The notes: generated by a model from the letters alone, not told the origin. A stretch of 46,799 nucleotides of DNA from an uncultured bacterium (GCA_913063055.1 CAJXZK010000005.1:1-46799), one strand, 5' to 3'. Positions 16,595-25,877 are shown, counted from the stretch's first letter. Numbers and translations: made by a program.

Positions 16595-17965
16595 TCACGA
16601 CTCTTTCTTGGCGCGCGTGAATATTCTAATTGGTGCTCCGTGGAAGCCGAAGGCCTCGCGCAACTTTCGCTCTAAGTAGGTTTCATAGTTCTTAGACATC
16701 AATTTGCCATCACTGACAAAGAGGAGGAAAGTTGGTGGTGCTACGGAAACTTGAGTGGTGTAATAGACCTTTAGTCGTTTGCCGCGCTTAGAGGCTGGTG
16801 GTGGAACAAGGGCAACACTCTCGTTGACGATTTGATTGACTAGACCGGTGGTGATGCGTTTGTGCGCTTCGGCGTAGGCGCGAGCAGAAGCTTCGAGAAT
16901 TTTGGGAACGCGCAGCTTACTGGTGGCGCTAGTGAAAACTACTTCGGCATACGAAAGAGCGCGGAGTTGTCGTTTTACTTCTTCAGTAAAATTAGTCATA
17001 GAGCGCGAGGAGCGATCTTCGATCAGGTCCCATTTGTTGATGACTATAACTGCTGCTTTTCCCGCTTCTTCGATTTTGCCAGCAATTTTTTGATCCTGAT
17101 CGGAAATTTCGATACTGGCATCTAGCACTAAGACGCAAACGTCAGCACGGTCTATGGCTTTGAGAGAGCGTACCACCGAGAAAGCCTCGATGCCGTAGTC
17201 GACTCGTGATTTGCGACGAATACCAGCGGTATCAATTAAAGTAATTTCGCGACCGTGAACTTTGATAGGTGTATCAACGGCATCGCGGGTGGTGCCAGGT
17301 ACTTCTGAAACGATGGCGCGCTTTGTGCCGCAAAGAACGTTGGTTAGTGACGACTTGCCAACGTTGGGGCGGCCAACTACAGCAATGGCGTAAGGAGAAG
17401 TATTGGGATCTTTTTCTTCTTCGCCTTCTTCGGGGTAAACAATTTTTCCCGCACCTTCAGGAAACTTCTCAACAATGGCGTCTAGTAAGTCGCCAACACC
17501 ACCACTGCCCTGCATAGCTGAAAGACCTAGAGGCTCGCCCAGTCCTAGCTTGTAGAATTCCATGACATTGTTATTGTCTTTCATACTGTCAATTTTATTA
17601 ACAGCTAGAAGAATCGGTTTCTTCACTTTTCGAATAATGTTCGCAACTTCTTCGTCTGCTCCAGTCAACCCTTGTCTGCCATCAACAAGAAAAACAATGA
17701 CGTCGGCTTGAACTAAGGCTTCTTGCACCTGGTCGAGCACAGCACCGGCCATCACGGCATCGGTGTTACCGTCTTCGCCCTGAATGCCGCCGGTATCGAC
17801 GAGCAAAAATTCACGACCATTCCAGTCGCAGTCGCGATAGATTCGATCTCTAGTTACACCTGGCGAATCGTCAACGATGGCATATTTAGCCCCGATACAA
17901 CGATTGAAGAAGGTTGATTTGCCAACGTTTGGACGTCCGACGATTGCTACAACTGGTTTAGACAT
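16595..17965 (-). CDS. der: Ribosome biogenesis GTPase Der (EngA)
   Basis: 456 residues. Two tandem GTPase domains and a C-terminal KH-like domain, unique to Der, which acts in 50S subunit maturation. First G domain: GRPNVGKST (10-18), DTGG, NKID; second: GRPNVGKSS (about 197), DTAG, NKWD. The tail ends in basic residues (RIFTRAKKES). It lies 6 bp behind the HPD-motif protein and 3 bp before plsY, in a tight operon. Confidence 0.97.
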   Translation of the reverse strand: MSKPVVAIVGRPNVGKSTFFNRCIGAKYAIVDDSPGVTRDRIYRDCDWNGREFLLVDTGGIQGEDGNTDAVMAGAVLDQVQEALVQADVIVFLVDGRQGLTGADEEVANIIRKVKKPILLAVNKIDSMKDNNNVMEFYKLGLGEPLGLSAMQGSGGVGDLLDAIVEKFPEGAGKIVYPEEGEEEKDPNTSPYAIAVVGRPNVGKSSLTNVLCGTKRAIVSEVPGTTRDAVDTPIKVHGREITLIDTAGIRRKSRVDYGIEAFSVVRSLKAIDRADVCVLVLDASIEISDQDQKIAGKIEEAGKAAVIVINKWDLIEDRSSRSMTNFTEEVKRQLRALSYAEVVFTSATSKLRVPKILEASARAYAEAHKRITTGLVNQIVNESVALVPPPASKRGKRLKVYYTTQVSVAPPTFLLFVSDGKLMSKNYETYLERKLREAFGFHGAPIRIFTRAKKES

Positions 17966-17971
17966 GCTGTT

Positions 17972-20212
17972 CTATTTTTTGTCCGTATCTTTATCCGGAC
18001 CCTGGCGCATGGTGAACGGTTTGCTTTGTGAATCCCTAGCTTGGCTTGGTTGGCCGAACTTTTTACCCAGCTTAGGCGCCTGGGCTTCTATGTATTTGAC
18101 CAGAGAATCTTTGGCGAGGTTGAGATAAACCGCAGTTTCTGTGTCGCCTCCCTGGTCGGGGTGAACGCCTGGCGCAGTAATCTGCGCTTTCCAGGCTTCA
18201 ATAACGATTTTGATTGTCAATTCATCAGGGCGCACTCCCAGCATCATACAGTGCTTGCGAATGTCAGCTGGGATTGGGGCAACTCGGGCCGTCGGCGCGC
18301 CGCCCGGTCCTGGAGCAGCTCCGGCTCCAGCTGCGCCGGCATTAGGCACGGCGGTTTCTCCAGTGGCTGAAGCCGTGGCTCCAGCTGCTCCTGGCGGAGT
18401 AGAAGGCGATTTCCCTCCCACAAATTTGTTGCGAGCGCCATGTCTGAGTGCTTCTAAGTCGATAGCGGCAGTGCTCGGTATCTCTTCTGCACCAGGGGTA
18501 GTGCTTTTGCTGGTTTCGGGTGCGCCAGCCGGTGGTTCGCTTGCAGCCTCAGTTGTACCCGAGGCATTGGCCGCGTCTAAGAGCTGCTCGAATGAGTGTT
18601 GTTGATGAGGATCATGATCTTGTGCTTGCTTGATTCTAGATTTAATTAGGTCGCGCAAGTCTTCGCCGGAAACTTTAGGCATGGCAGCCGTTTCGCTTTG
18701 GCTGATCATATTGGCGTTTGGTGAGGCCAGAACAACATCTTCTATCACTTCAATTTTGCTCAGTTCATCCATGTCTTCCATGCCTTCAAAAATGTCGAGC
18801 TGGTCCAGATCAAGAATATCTGGAACCTCAGTAGCTTGAGCTGGCAAAGCATCAAGTTTGTCAAATGTAGCGCTGTCTGCTTTGGCTGCAGCAGCTGCTT
18901 GTAGCGAATCTAGGCTGGGGTAGTTTTCGCCAGTTAGGCCGCCGTCGTATTGGTTGATAAAGTCTGGTTCGCCCAAGTCTGCAGCTCTGACAATAGGCTT
19001 GGTCGCTGGCGCTCCAACAATGGGTTCGTCTGGCGGGTCGAAAGAAATATCAGGTAGCCTTCCGCTGCCTTTGCTGCGTACTGGTCGCTCTGGTGGGCTC
19101 GGATCTATTGTAATTGACTGCTCTTTTTGAGCTGCTTGTGGTTCTCTTGCTGCTGCCCTTTGCCCGGCTGTCGGAGCCTTAGCATCGGCCACTGGTCTTT
19201 CTTCTCCAACGGTTTTAGCCTCGACTGGAGAAGCTTCTTCGACTGCTACTTGCTCTTCTTCTTCTTCCGGCGTACTGCTCAGCGGCTCGAAGTAGAGATT
19301 GGTATTGGGTTTACCGGCAACCGTACTGTATTGGTAAACGGTTTCGATTTGCTTCCAGCTTAAAGCACCATAGATTTCTGAAACTGAAATAGGTGAGCGG
19401 TGGTCGCTCACTGCGTTGTAGACGTTATCGTTATAGACAGAACTAGTCTCGACTATGGCTAGGGCTGGTTCGTTTGCTACTACTTGAGCGGCAGGGGCTT
19501 TCACCGTTTCTGTTTCAACTTGCTCTGCTTTCACCGCTTGCGCTGATGTTATTGGCTGACTGACGGGCGCCGGAGCTAGCTCGGCCACTGGCTGTGGCTG
19601 TGAATTTTTTAGCTGGCTTTCGGTCGGTAAGTCTTCGTCGGTAATGGTGCCGCCTGAAGCCGGCTTTGCCCCCGCCTGTGCTTTGACAGGCTCAGGTGTG
19701 ACAAGCTCGACCACCGGATGCTCACCAGTTTTGGAGGCGGGCTTTTGCTGACTATCAACCCGTTGGTCAGGCGGTAGTGAGGCTTGTTCGCGCCCTTCGG
19801 CTAGGCCTTTTTGGTAGCCGAGAGACCAGGAATTTTGCAATTGTAAGGCCAGGGTTTCAGCTTCTTGTTCTAGTTCTGCCACACTGGCCTCAAGTTCTAA
19901 GACCCTTTCAGCTAATTCAGAACCACGGTCATACAAGTCTTGGTTGATGGTGGCGGCGTTATCGAGTTCAGCTTCAAGTTCCTTGCAGCGGCCAGCTAAA
20001 ACGGCGTCATGGGAGTAAGTACTACCATCGCCCCGGGCGGCCATAATCTTGTCCATGGCTGCTTTGTTGCCAAAGACCTCTTCTGGTTCTAATTCAGCAG
20101 CTGCTGCTACCGAGTAAGGGTTGAGATCCCAATCTTGGCTGCGCAATGAGGCTATAGCAGCATCAATGGCCTGCAGAGACTCTTCTCGATTTTTCTCAGT
20201 TTCCTTGGCCAT
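17972..20212 (-). CDS. Large coiled-coil, low-complexity protein with C-terminal J-domain-like HPD motif
   Basis: 746 residues, no named family recognised for the whole. Residues about 75-145 form a coiled coil, about 150-640 are acidic, Pro/Ala/Glu-rich and probably disordered, with an Ala/Gly/Pro-rich stretch near 630-655. The end (about 655-715) looks like a J domain: a helix around LTIKIVIEAWKAQI, then HPDQGGD (684-690), then a helix NLAKDSLVKYIEA. J domains use HPD to stimulate Hsp70/DnaK ATPase, so this could be a DnaK-targeting adaptor, though the domain is divergent and at the C-terminus. It heads the operon with der, plsY and htrA (6-bp gap to der). Confidence 0.8.
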   Translation of the reverse strand: MAKETEKNREESLQAIDAAIASLRSQDWDLNPYSVAAAAELEPEEVFGNKAAMDKIMAARGDGSTYSHDAVLAGRCKELEAELDNAATINQDLYDRGSELAERVLELEASVAELEQEAETLALQLQNSWSLGYQKGLAEGREQASLPPDQRVDSQQKPASKTGEHPVVELVTPEPVKAQAGAKPASGGTITDEDLPTESQLKNSQPQPVAELAPAPVSQPITSAQAVKAEQVETETVKAPAAQVVANEPALAIVETSSVYNDNVYNAVSDHRSPISVSEIYGALSWKQIETVYQYSTVAGKPNTNLYFEPLSSTPEEEEEQVAVEEASPVEAKTVGEERPVADAKAPTAGQRAAAREPQAAQKEQSITIDPSPPERPVRSKGSGRLPDISFDPPDEPIVGAPATKPIVRAADLGEPDFINQYDGGLTGENYPSLDSLQAAAAAKADSATFDKLDALPAQATEVPDILDLDQLDIFEGMEDMDELSKIEVIEDVVLASPNANMISQSETAAMPKVSGEDLRDLIKSRIKQAQDHDPHQQHSFEQLLDAANASGTTEAASEPPAGAPETSKSTTPGAEEIPSTAAIDLEALRHGARNKFVGGKSPSTPPGAAGATASATGETAVPNAGAAGAGAAPGPGGAPTARVAPIPADIRKHCMMLGVRPDELTIKIVIEAWKAQITAPGVHPDQGGDTETAVYLNLAKDSLVKYIEAQAPKLGKKFGQPSQARDSQSKPFTMRQGPDKDTDKK

Positions 20213-20350
20213 CTGGTCGTTCTGTTGTCTCTTGCTAATGTCGCTCTAAAAGTGCCGGTCAAAATATCCTGTCTTTCTCAGGTGGCCCTGCCCTTTGTTA
20301 GACTAGTCCCTACATTTTAGCCTGTTAAACAGTCCACTAAAAGGGAGAAT

Positions 20351-20389
20351 ATGGTTTTTATATGCAGCGCTATGTTTGGCTCAAAATAA
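20351..20389 (+). other. Possible 12-codon upstream reading frame overlapping the acylphosphatase start
   Basis: ATG 20351 has a close GGGAGA (20343-20348) and reads 12 codons to TAA (20387-20389), overlapping the start of the acylphosphatase gene in another frame. That gene's own ATG lies 14 nt beyond the same purine run, an unusually long spacing. It may be a leader peptide or coincidence. Confidence 0.3.
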
Positions 20390-20670
20390 CCGGCCGAGTC
20401 CAAGGCGTCTTTTATCGACATAGTACACGGCTACAGGCTCAAGAATTGGGCCTTTTGGGTTGGGTGAGAAATCAAGCTGATGGTACTGTTGAGGCAGTGG
20501 CAGCTGGACCTGAGCCCGCTCTCAATCGCTTGATTGCCTGGTGTCAAGAAGGACCACCGTCAGCAATCGTTGACAGTGTCGAGGTCAAGTGGTTTGAACC
20601 CGGTCAGTTGAGTGACGAAAAATTTAGTGAAGATGAAGTTAAATTCAGTGAGAAGTTTGAGATTCGTTAA
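20362..20670 (+). CDS. acyP: Acylphosphatase
   Basis: 102 residues, slightly longer than the usual ~90 because of an acidic tail. Hydrolyses carboxyl-phosphate bonds of acyl phosphates. The catalytic loop GRVQGVFYR (11-19, Arg19) and GWVRNQADGTVE (33-44, Asn37) are intact. No in-frame upstream start exists, so ATG 20362 is the start despite its distant ribosome-binding site. Divergent from the der operon; the 149-bp gap between them must hold both promoters. Acyl phosphate is also the PlsY substrate, an interesting but unproven link with the divergent operon. Confidence 0.94.
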   Translation: MQRYVWLKITGRVQGVFYRHSTRLQAQELGLLGWVRNQADGTVEAVAAGPEPALNRLIAWCQEGPPSAIVDSVEVKWFEPGQLSDEKFSEDEVKFSEKFEIR

Positions 20671-20679
20671 CTGTATTGA

Positions 20680-20698
20680 CAAGCCTCAGGTTGGCTTG
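20680..20698. terminator. Weak hairpin between convergent acyP and dnaX
   Basis: CAAGCC (20680-20685) and GGCTTG (20693-20698) form a 6-bp stem around a 7-nt loop between two convergent genes. Neither strand has a good T-run, so at best it is a weak terminator. Confidence 0.35.
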
Positions 20699-20712
20699 CA
20701 CCCAATAACTTA

Positions 20713-22995
20713 TTAGCCGATAAATCTAGAGCCGGGACCTTCAAACAATTTGTAGGCTTCTTTTACCATCAGGACCTCATCGCTTCCCCTGGCGTTTGCT
20801 CCAGTTCCAGCAAAATCCGGGGTTGGCTTGGCTGGTCCACCGGACTGCCAGGCGCCTTCTTTGCCCTTGTCTCTGGGCACCCAGGGCTTTTTCTCGCCTT
20901 TGGCATCAGGCTTGGACGAAGACTTATTAGACGATTTAGAGTCGCTTTTGCTCTCTGGTTTAGCTTCAGGTTTAGGTTCTGGCCTAGATTCTGGCCTAGG
21001 CTCTGGTCTAGATTCAGGCTTAGGGGCTTCTTCTCGGAATTGAGAAGTTTGGTTGGCTGGCTGGGGGGCTTCGGCTGTATAGGGTCTAAAGGGCGCCGGG
21101 TCACTTGGCTCGTCGGCTGGTCGCGGGCTTCCGCCGCTGCGTCCGGCTGTTTCGCTCTCTCGTCCACTGGCGGCCCGGGCTGGTTGAGGAGTGCGTGTGC
21201 CCACCTCTTCGCCCATGACTTTGACTTTGACAAACATTTCTTTGCCGGTCAAAGTCTTGATGGCTATTTTGATTTGGTCGACTTTGCGCTCTAACATACT
21301 AACGAAGTGTTCTTTGCGCACGCCAATGACGAACTCATCTTCCTTTAGCGAGAGGGCAAAACCGTGCTGATTGAAGATACTGAAAGTAGGAATGCTCTTC
21401 TGTTGCAAGTAGTCCATCAGGTTTGACCAGAATTCGTCGATGGCTTCAGAGCGAACTGGCACAGCCAATTCGCCACTTGAGCTTGGTGCTGGGCTTGGCT
21501 GGCTTTCGCCATCATAGTCATCATCACCATTGTCATAAGCTGCTGGAGCGGGGCCAGCAGAAGGAAGAGGAATTTCTTGATGTACAGGTGAGGGCGTTGG
21601 TGCAGACAATGGTTCTGGCGCTCGAGGTGGCGGGGCCGATGCTGCGGGGGAAGGCGTTTGCACTGGCGGCGCCGCGGGCTGAGCCGGTATTGCGGTCGGT
21701 CGCGGTGCTGCACCGTGGGTGGTGGCGGAGTTGTGTTGAGCTTGTTGTGGCGCTGCATTTTGATGAGCCGGTGGTGCCGGTAGCGAATAGTTACCACCCG
21801 ATAGAGCACTTTCTAGCTGCTGTACCCGTGCTGAAAGTTCTCTCACCATGAGAATGTCGTGGCGGTGACACAGTGCTAACAAGCCAACTTCAAGGGTGAG
21901 AGCTGGTTGGGTAGAGCGACGTAAATTCTGCTCTAAGCGATCAAGCTGTTCTACCATTTGTGTTAGCTCGGCCCCCTCAAAGGCAGGGGCTAACTTTATT
22001 ACTTGGTCAATATAATTTTGCGTACCAGTAATAAGCTGGTTGATTAGCGGTACACCATCAGTTTCGCTCTCTGATGTGCTCTTCTTCCCTCCTAGGTGAA
22101 GGGCTTTAGCCATGTTGAGGAAGTGCTTAGACAGTTCTAGTGCCACCAAGGATGGTTCTCTTCCTTGGCTCAGTAAACTGTGCAGTGCGCTTAGAACATT
22201 CGAGCCGTCTCGATCGCGAATGCCTTCGCTAATCTGTATTAAGACATCTTCGTCTATGGCACCCAGTAATGTGAGCAAGTCGCTAATCGAAACCGGCTTA
22301 TCTGGCGATGAGAGTAGGCTAGCTTGATCAAGCAGGCCGAGGGCGTCGCGCAGACCGCCTCCAGAACGTCTGGCAATCAGGTCAATAGCTTCATCAAGAA
22401 TAGAAATATTCTCAATATCGGCAATTTTGCGCAAATGCTGCGAAAGTTCTTTGTGGTTGGCAAGGCGGAACATCAGGCGCTGGCAGCGGCTGATGATTGT
22501 AGGGGGAACTTTATGCTCTTCTGTGGTTGCTAAAATAAAGATGACGTTGGGCGGCGGTTCTTCGATTGTTTTCAGTAAGGCGTTGAATGCTTCTTTCGTG
22601 AGCATGTGACATTCGTCGATGATGTACAGCTTGAAGCGACCGCCTTGAGCTACCAGCGGTGCTCTCTCAATCAGCACACGGGCATCATCTACTGAGTTGT
22701 TTGAGGCGGCGTCTATCTCTAGTACTGCAGGTGAATTGCCGGCCTTAATCTCGATGCACATGGTGCAGGTCATACAGGGCTCAGCAGTGGGCCCTTTCTC
22801 GCAATTAAGCGATTTGGCTAAAATGCGGGCGCTAGAAGTTTTACCGCAACCCCTTGGACCGGTAAACAGATAAGCATGGGCAATACGATCGTTGTCGATG
22901 GCATTAGTGAGGGTCTTGACCACTGACTTCTGGCCGACAAGGTCACCCAGCGACTGGGGGCGGTGTTTTAGATAGAGAGGGAGATAAGACTTCAT
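20713..22995 (-). CDS. dnaX: DNA polymerase III gamma/tau subunit DnaX
   Basis: 760 residues. Clamp-loader AAA+ ATPase: Walker A GPRGCGKT (46-53), zinc-binding cysteines 65, 74, 77 and 80, DECHMLTKEAFNALLKTIEEPP with Walker B, sensor and lid, and the domain III helices to about 375. After this the tail is Pro/Ala-rich (about 400-500), then a folded part (about 515-590, FWSNLMDYLQQK...), then a low-complexity arm of alternating Lys/Arg, Pro, Glu and Ser (about 665-715) encoded by imperfect short repeats near 20880-21030. This is long for a tau subunit; I did not see an obvious A-run frameshift site. In many bacteria dnaX adjoins ebfC-recR; here they are 11 kb away. Confidence 0.96.
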   Translation of the reverse strand: MKSYLPLYLKHRPQSLGDLVGQKSVVKTLTNAIDNDRIAHAYLFTGPRGCGKTSSARILAKSLNCEKGPTAEPCMTCTMCIEIKAGNSPAVLEIDAASNNSVDDARVLIERAPLVAQGGRFKLYIIDECHMLTKEAFNALLKTIEEPPPNVIFILATTEEHKVPPTIISRCQRLMFRLANHKELSQHLRKIADIENISILDEAIDLIARRSGGGLRDALGLLDQASLLSSPDKPVSISDLLTLLGAIDEDVLIQISEGIRDRDGSNVLSALHSLLSQGREPSLVALELSKHFLNMAKALHLGGKKSTSESETDGVPLINQLITGTQNYIDQVIKLAPAFEGAELTQMVEQLDRLEQNLRRSTQPALTLEVGLLALCHRHDILMVRELSARVQQLESALSGGNYSLPAPPAHQNAAPQQAQHNSATTHGAAPRPTAIPAQPAAPPVQTPSPAASAPPPRAPEPLSAPTPSPVHQEIPLPSAGPAPAAYDNGDDDYDGESQPSPAPSSSGELAVPVRSEAIDEFWSNLMDYLQQKSIPTFSIFNQHGFALSLKEDEFVIGVRKEHFVSMLERKVDQIKIAIKTLTGKEMFVKVKVMGEEVGTRTPQPARAASGRESETAGRSGGSPRPADEPSDPAPFRPYTAEAPQPANQTSQFREEAPKPESRPEPRPESRPEPKPEAKPESKSDSKSSNKSSSKPDAKGEKKPWVPRDKGKEGAWQSGGPAKPTPDFAGTGANARGSDEVLMVKEAYKLFEGPGSRFIG

Positions 22996-23069
22996 GGCGT
23001 TACCGTTAGAGTCTTCATTCTAGCGCTTAATTCTCCGCTTCATAACCTTGTTAGCTTCTCAAACTATTT

Positions 23070-24050
23070 TTAGACTGCGCTTTTTTCAAGTTGGCTTAAA
23101 TACTGAGCCTTTTCACTGGCGTCTATAAATGCCGCATTTATAGAGTTGCGACAGAGCTGAATTTCTTCTGCTTTGCTTAAATTGAGTGCTTGCCTCACAG
23201 CGGTAAAATTGTCTTCAACATAACCGCCAAAGTATGCCGGGTCATCGGAGTTGACCGTGGCGTTGAGGCCAAGGTCGAGCATTTTTTTGATGTTATGGTC
23301 GGCCATGCTAGAGAAAACCTTCAGTTTGACATTTGAAAGAGGGCAAACTGTGAGCGGGATAGCCTGCTCTTTCAGGGTTTCCACGAGCTTGTTGTCTTCA
23401 AGACTACGTACGCCGTGATCTATGCGCGACACTTTGAGTAAATTGATAGCTTGCCAAACGTATTCCGGTGGCCCTTCTTCTCCGGCATGAGCCACTGTGA
23501 CAAAGCCTTCAGCCCTGGCTTTGTCGAATACATTTTTGAACTTGGAAGGTGGATTGCCAACTTCGGCTGAATCCAGGCCGACAGCCACAAATTTGTCTCC
23601 GTGGGCCAGGGATAGGTCGAAAACCTCCATGGCTGCTTCGGCTGTGAGATCGCGGAGAAAGCACATGATAAGTGAGCTTGAGAGCCCATGAGTTTGCTTC
23701 GACTGGCGCACGGCTTGGTAGAGGCCGTTGATCACCACTTCAAAGGACACACCGCGAGCCATATGAGCTTGTGGGTCAAAGAACAATTCGCTATGAACTA
23801 CGCCTTGGGCGCTGGCCTTTGCGAAATAGGCCATGGCCAGGTCAAAGAAATCTTGTTCAGTTTTGAGAACATTCATGCCGGCGTAATAGAGATTGAGAAA
23901 CGACTGTAAGTCTGAGAATTGATAGGCGCTTCTCAGAGCTTCTACGCTTGGATAGGGAACTTCGACTTTATTGCGCTCAGCAATGGCAAAAATTAGCTCG
24001 GGTTCGAAAGTGCCCTCAATGTGCACATGTAATTCGGCTTTTGGCAGCAT
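23070..24050 (-). CDS. Adenine deaminase (adenosine-deaminase superfamily, Aah1/ADE type)
   Basis: 326 residues. Metal-dependent amidohydrolase fold: AELHVHIEG (His8, His10), HAGEEGPPE, SRIDHG, and NSDDPAYFGG. The stretches SELFFDPQAHMARG, VGLDSAEVGNPPSKF and NDDPAYFGGYVEDN-like C-terminal motif are those of the adenine-specific branch, as in fungal Aah1 and Pseudomonas adenine deaminase, not of true adenosine deaminases, which carry GLDLAGDE-like motifs. Predicted to convert adenine to hypoxanthine in purine salvage. Encoded 74 bp upstream of dnaX, same strand. Confidence 0.88.
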   Translation of the reverse strand: MLPKAELHVHIEGTFEPELIFAIAERNKVEVPYPSVEALRSAYQFSDLQSFLNLYYAGMNVLKTEQDFFDLAMAYFAKASAQGVVHSELFFDPQAHMARGVSFEVVINGLYQAVRQSKQTHGLSSSLIMCFLRDLTAEAAMEVFDLSLAHGDKFVAVGLDSAEVGNPPSKFKNVFDKARAEGFVTVAHAGEEGPPEYVWQAINLLKVSRIDHGVRSLEDNKLVETLKEQAIPLTVCPLSNVKLKVFSSMADHNIKKMLDLGLNATVNSDDPAYFGGYVEDNFTAVRQALNLSKAEEIQLCRNSINAAFIDASEKAQYLSQLEKSAV

Positions 24051-24079
24051 TTTTAGTTTTCGACTCTAGGGGAATTAGA

Positions 24080-24102
24080 CTTTATCACTGCATTTGATAA
24101 AG
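24080..24102. promoter_or_regulatory. Dyad upstream of the adenine deaminase gene
   Basis: CTTTATC (24080-24086) and GATAAAG (24096-24102) are perfect 7-bp inverted repeats, 9 bp apart, about 30 bp upstream of the deaminase ATG. With no T-run it looks more like an operator or 5'-leader hairpin than a terminator. No other signal is clear in the 174-bp gap. Confidence 0.35.
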
Positions 24103-24224
24103 AGTCATTAGTTTATTCGAGAACCATCCAATAAAGGGATGTGAAACAAATTAACGCTCTTGACATGGCGGCCACTACTTTGACCCCGTGCTTAGGCTAA
24201 GTAATGCAATTGCAAGAGCCGAGT

Positions 24225-25871
24225 CTAGAGATAACGGAACAGTAGCAGGCTGTGAATATGGGGTGAGCTTGGGCCGGTGCGCACAAGCTGGAAGCTCACT
24301 TGTGAAACAGGATAAACATAGTTTTTGGCCACTATTGTTGCTGATTGAGCTGCCACTTGCGGCTTAATTCCAGGTTCTTCCAGAATAAAGGCTGGTTCTC
24401 CGAATTTGCCTTTCATAGAGGGCAGTTCGTCGTTGATTGCCACTCCTAGTCCGGCTGGAACATAACTTTGGTTGAAAATACGGAATGCTTCGGTGCGTCC
24501 GTTACGCAGATAGACTTGAAGAATTGGTGTCTGTTGGCCGTCTAGCAGTGTCCAGACTTTCCAGCCCGAAATAAAGGAGCGGCTGAGGTTGCCTCGATTT
24601 TTGAAGAACTTGGCTGTGTCTGCTTCGCTTGCCCCTAAAGGTAAGCCGTTTATGCCGTGCACCGTGCTTGGTGGCAAGAAAGCTACTTGCAGTGATGAAC
24701 CATCCTGCTGGGCTTCTAAGGTCATTTCATTTTCAGAGACAATTGAAACTGGGGCGCTGTTTTGCAGTTTAGCGCTCTTCAGCTTTTGCTTGTTAACAAC
24801 TTTGCCTTCGTTCAGTTGATCTAGAGCACCAGCTGCACTTGGGGCTCCAAAAGCCAGGTCTTTGCTGCTGTCTTTAAAGCTGTCTCTGAGGTTTTCTTTG
24901 GGGCTGTCTTTTGGTGTCTCTTTCTTATGCTCGCGCACGTATCTGAAAAGACCGGGTTGCTCCGTTGGTCGAATGATACCGTTAGCAGTTTCTTCGGCTT
25001 TTGCTTGGCTTTGTCTCCTACTGCTACCAAGCGGTTCATCAATTATGTTGATGCCTCTCTCTAAGCTTCTGCCATAACTGGCAATAGCCGGAGCGGCTGG
25101 TGCATTGGTTGCTTTGCCGAACTCGCGGATGTAGGTTTTTTCGTTGGAGCTAGCTGGGAGGGCGTTACTGGTGCTGGATGGGCCGGCAAAAATCTTGACC
25201 GGAGAATCATCACGACTGCGCATAGAGCTTGATGAATCGGCTTCGCTTTTTTTCTCTGCGTCACTTCTGCTACTTTCTGCTAGGGGTGATGCGCCACCCT
25301 GGCCAGCGGCAGAGCCTCTCTCGTCGCGCTTCTCATCGTGACTTTCTCCTTTGTAGAAAGTCTTTTTCTGCGGAGCCATGGCGATAGTAACGCCTTGAAT
25401 TGGTATAAATTTGTCTGTGGCACTTTTGCGACTAACCGCTCTTGGTCTTATTGCCAGGGCTGGATCCGTATACTGATTGTTAATTGAATTGGCAAACTGG
25501 CTATTGCGGCCTTGGTAGTTGCTGGCATTGCTTTGAGCTGCTGCTAATAGTTGTGATTGACTGTCTCGGTCAAAGCCAGACTTGTTCTTGCTGGAGGCCA
25601 ATAAACGATTTTCGCTTTTTAAGGCTAGTTGAGGTTCGTTGCCGAGTCTGGCGAAGATTCCCACTAGCAACTTTACGCCGGACTCGGCGCGTGAGAATTC
25701 TCCCAGCGTTGTATTCGATGTGCCTGGCTGTGTTATTGATTTTAGATTATTGTCTCGGCATTGACCTGGCGCCACCAGTGCTGTCAGGTAGATAGCTGCA
25801 CACGCAAGAGAGACCGTCAGAGCTAGTCTGGGGACACAAATTTTATTTGGTTCATGGTGGCATTTATTCAT
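24225..25871 (-). CDS. Secreted protein of unknown function in a two-component operon
   Basis: 548 residues. Signal peptide about 13-38 (hydrophobic, then APGQC; Cys at the cleavage region could allow lipidation but the box is not canonical). A long Ser/Asn/Lys/Asp-rich, probably disordered middle (about 40-390) contains short Lys/Asp/Ser repeats (KDSPKENLRDSFKD). The last ~150 residues are better ordered, with GINGLPLGASEADTAKFF followed by beta-rich sequence (ILQVYLRNGRTEAFRIF). No family recognised. Its start is 6 bp beyond the response-regulator stop, so it is co-transcribed with the CHASE2 kinase and regulator and may be a sensor accessory or an output. Confidence 0.75.
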   Translation of the reverse strand: MNKCHHEPNKICVPRLALTVSLACAAIYLTALVAPGQCRDNNLKSITQPGTSNTTLGEFSRAESGVKLLVGIFARLGNEPQLALKSENRLLASSKNKSGFDRDSQSQLLAAAQSNASNYQGRNSQFANSINNQYTDPALAIRPRAVSRKSATDKFIPIQGVTIAMAPQKKTFYKGESHDEKRDERGSAAGQGGASPLAESSRSDAEKKSEADSSSSMRSRDDSPVKIFAGPSSTSNALPASSNEKTYIREFGKATNAPAAPAIASYGRSLERGINIIDEPLGSSRRQSQAKAEETANGIIRPTEQPGLFRYVREHKKETPKDSPKENLRDSFKDSSKDLAFGAPSAAGALDQLNEGKVVNKQKLKSAKLQNSAPVSIVSENEMTLEAQQDGSSLQVAFLPPSTVHGINGLPLGASEADTAKFFKNRGNLSRSFISGWKVWTLLDGQQTPILQVYLRNGRTEAFRIFNQSYVPAGLGVAINDELPSMKGKFGEPAFILEEPGIKPQVAAQSATIVAKNYVYPVSQVSFQLVRTGPSSPHIHSLLLFRYL

Positions 25872-25877
25872 AATTTA

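Noticed and set aside
18210..18605. Long plus-strand Ala/Pro/Gly-rich frame
   Set aside because: Shadow of the low-complexity region of the minus-strand HPD-motif gene.
21423..21851. 142-codon plus-strand frame and a 130-codon minus-strand frame within dnaX
   Set aside because: Both are shadows of the Pro/Ala-rich dnaX tail, which has a better start, family match and operon context.
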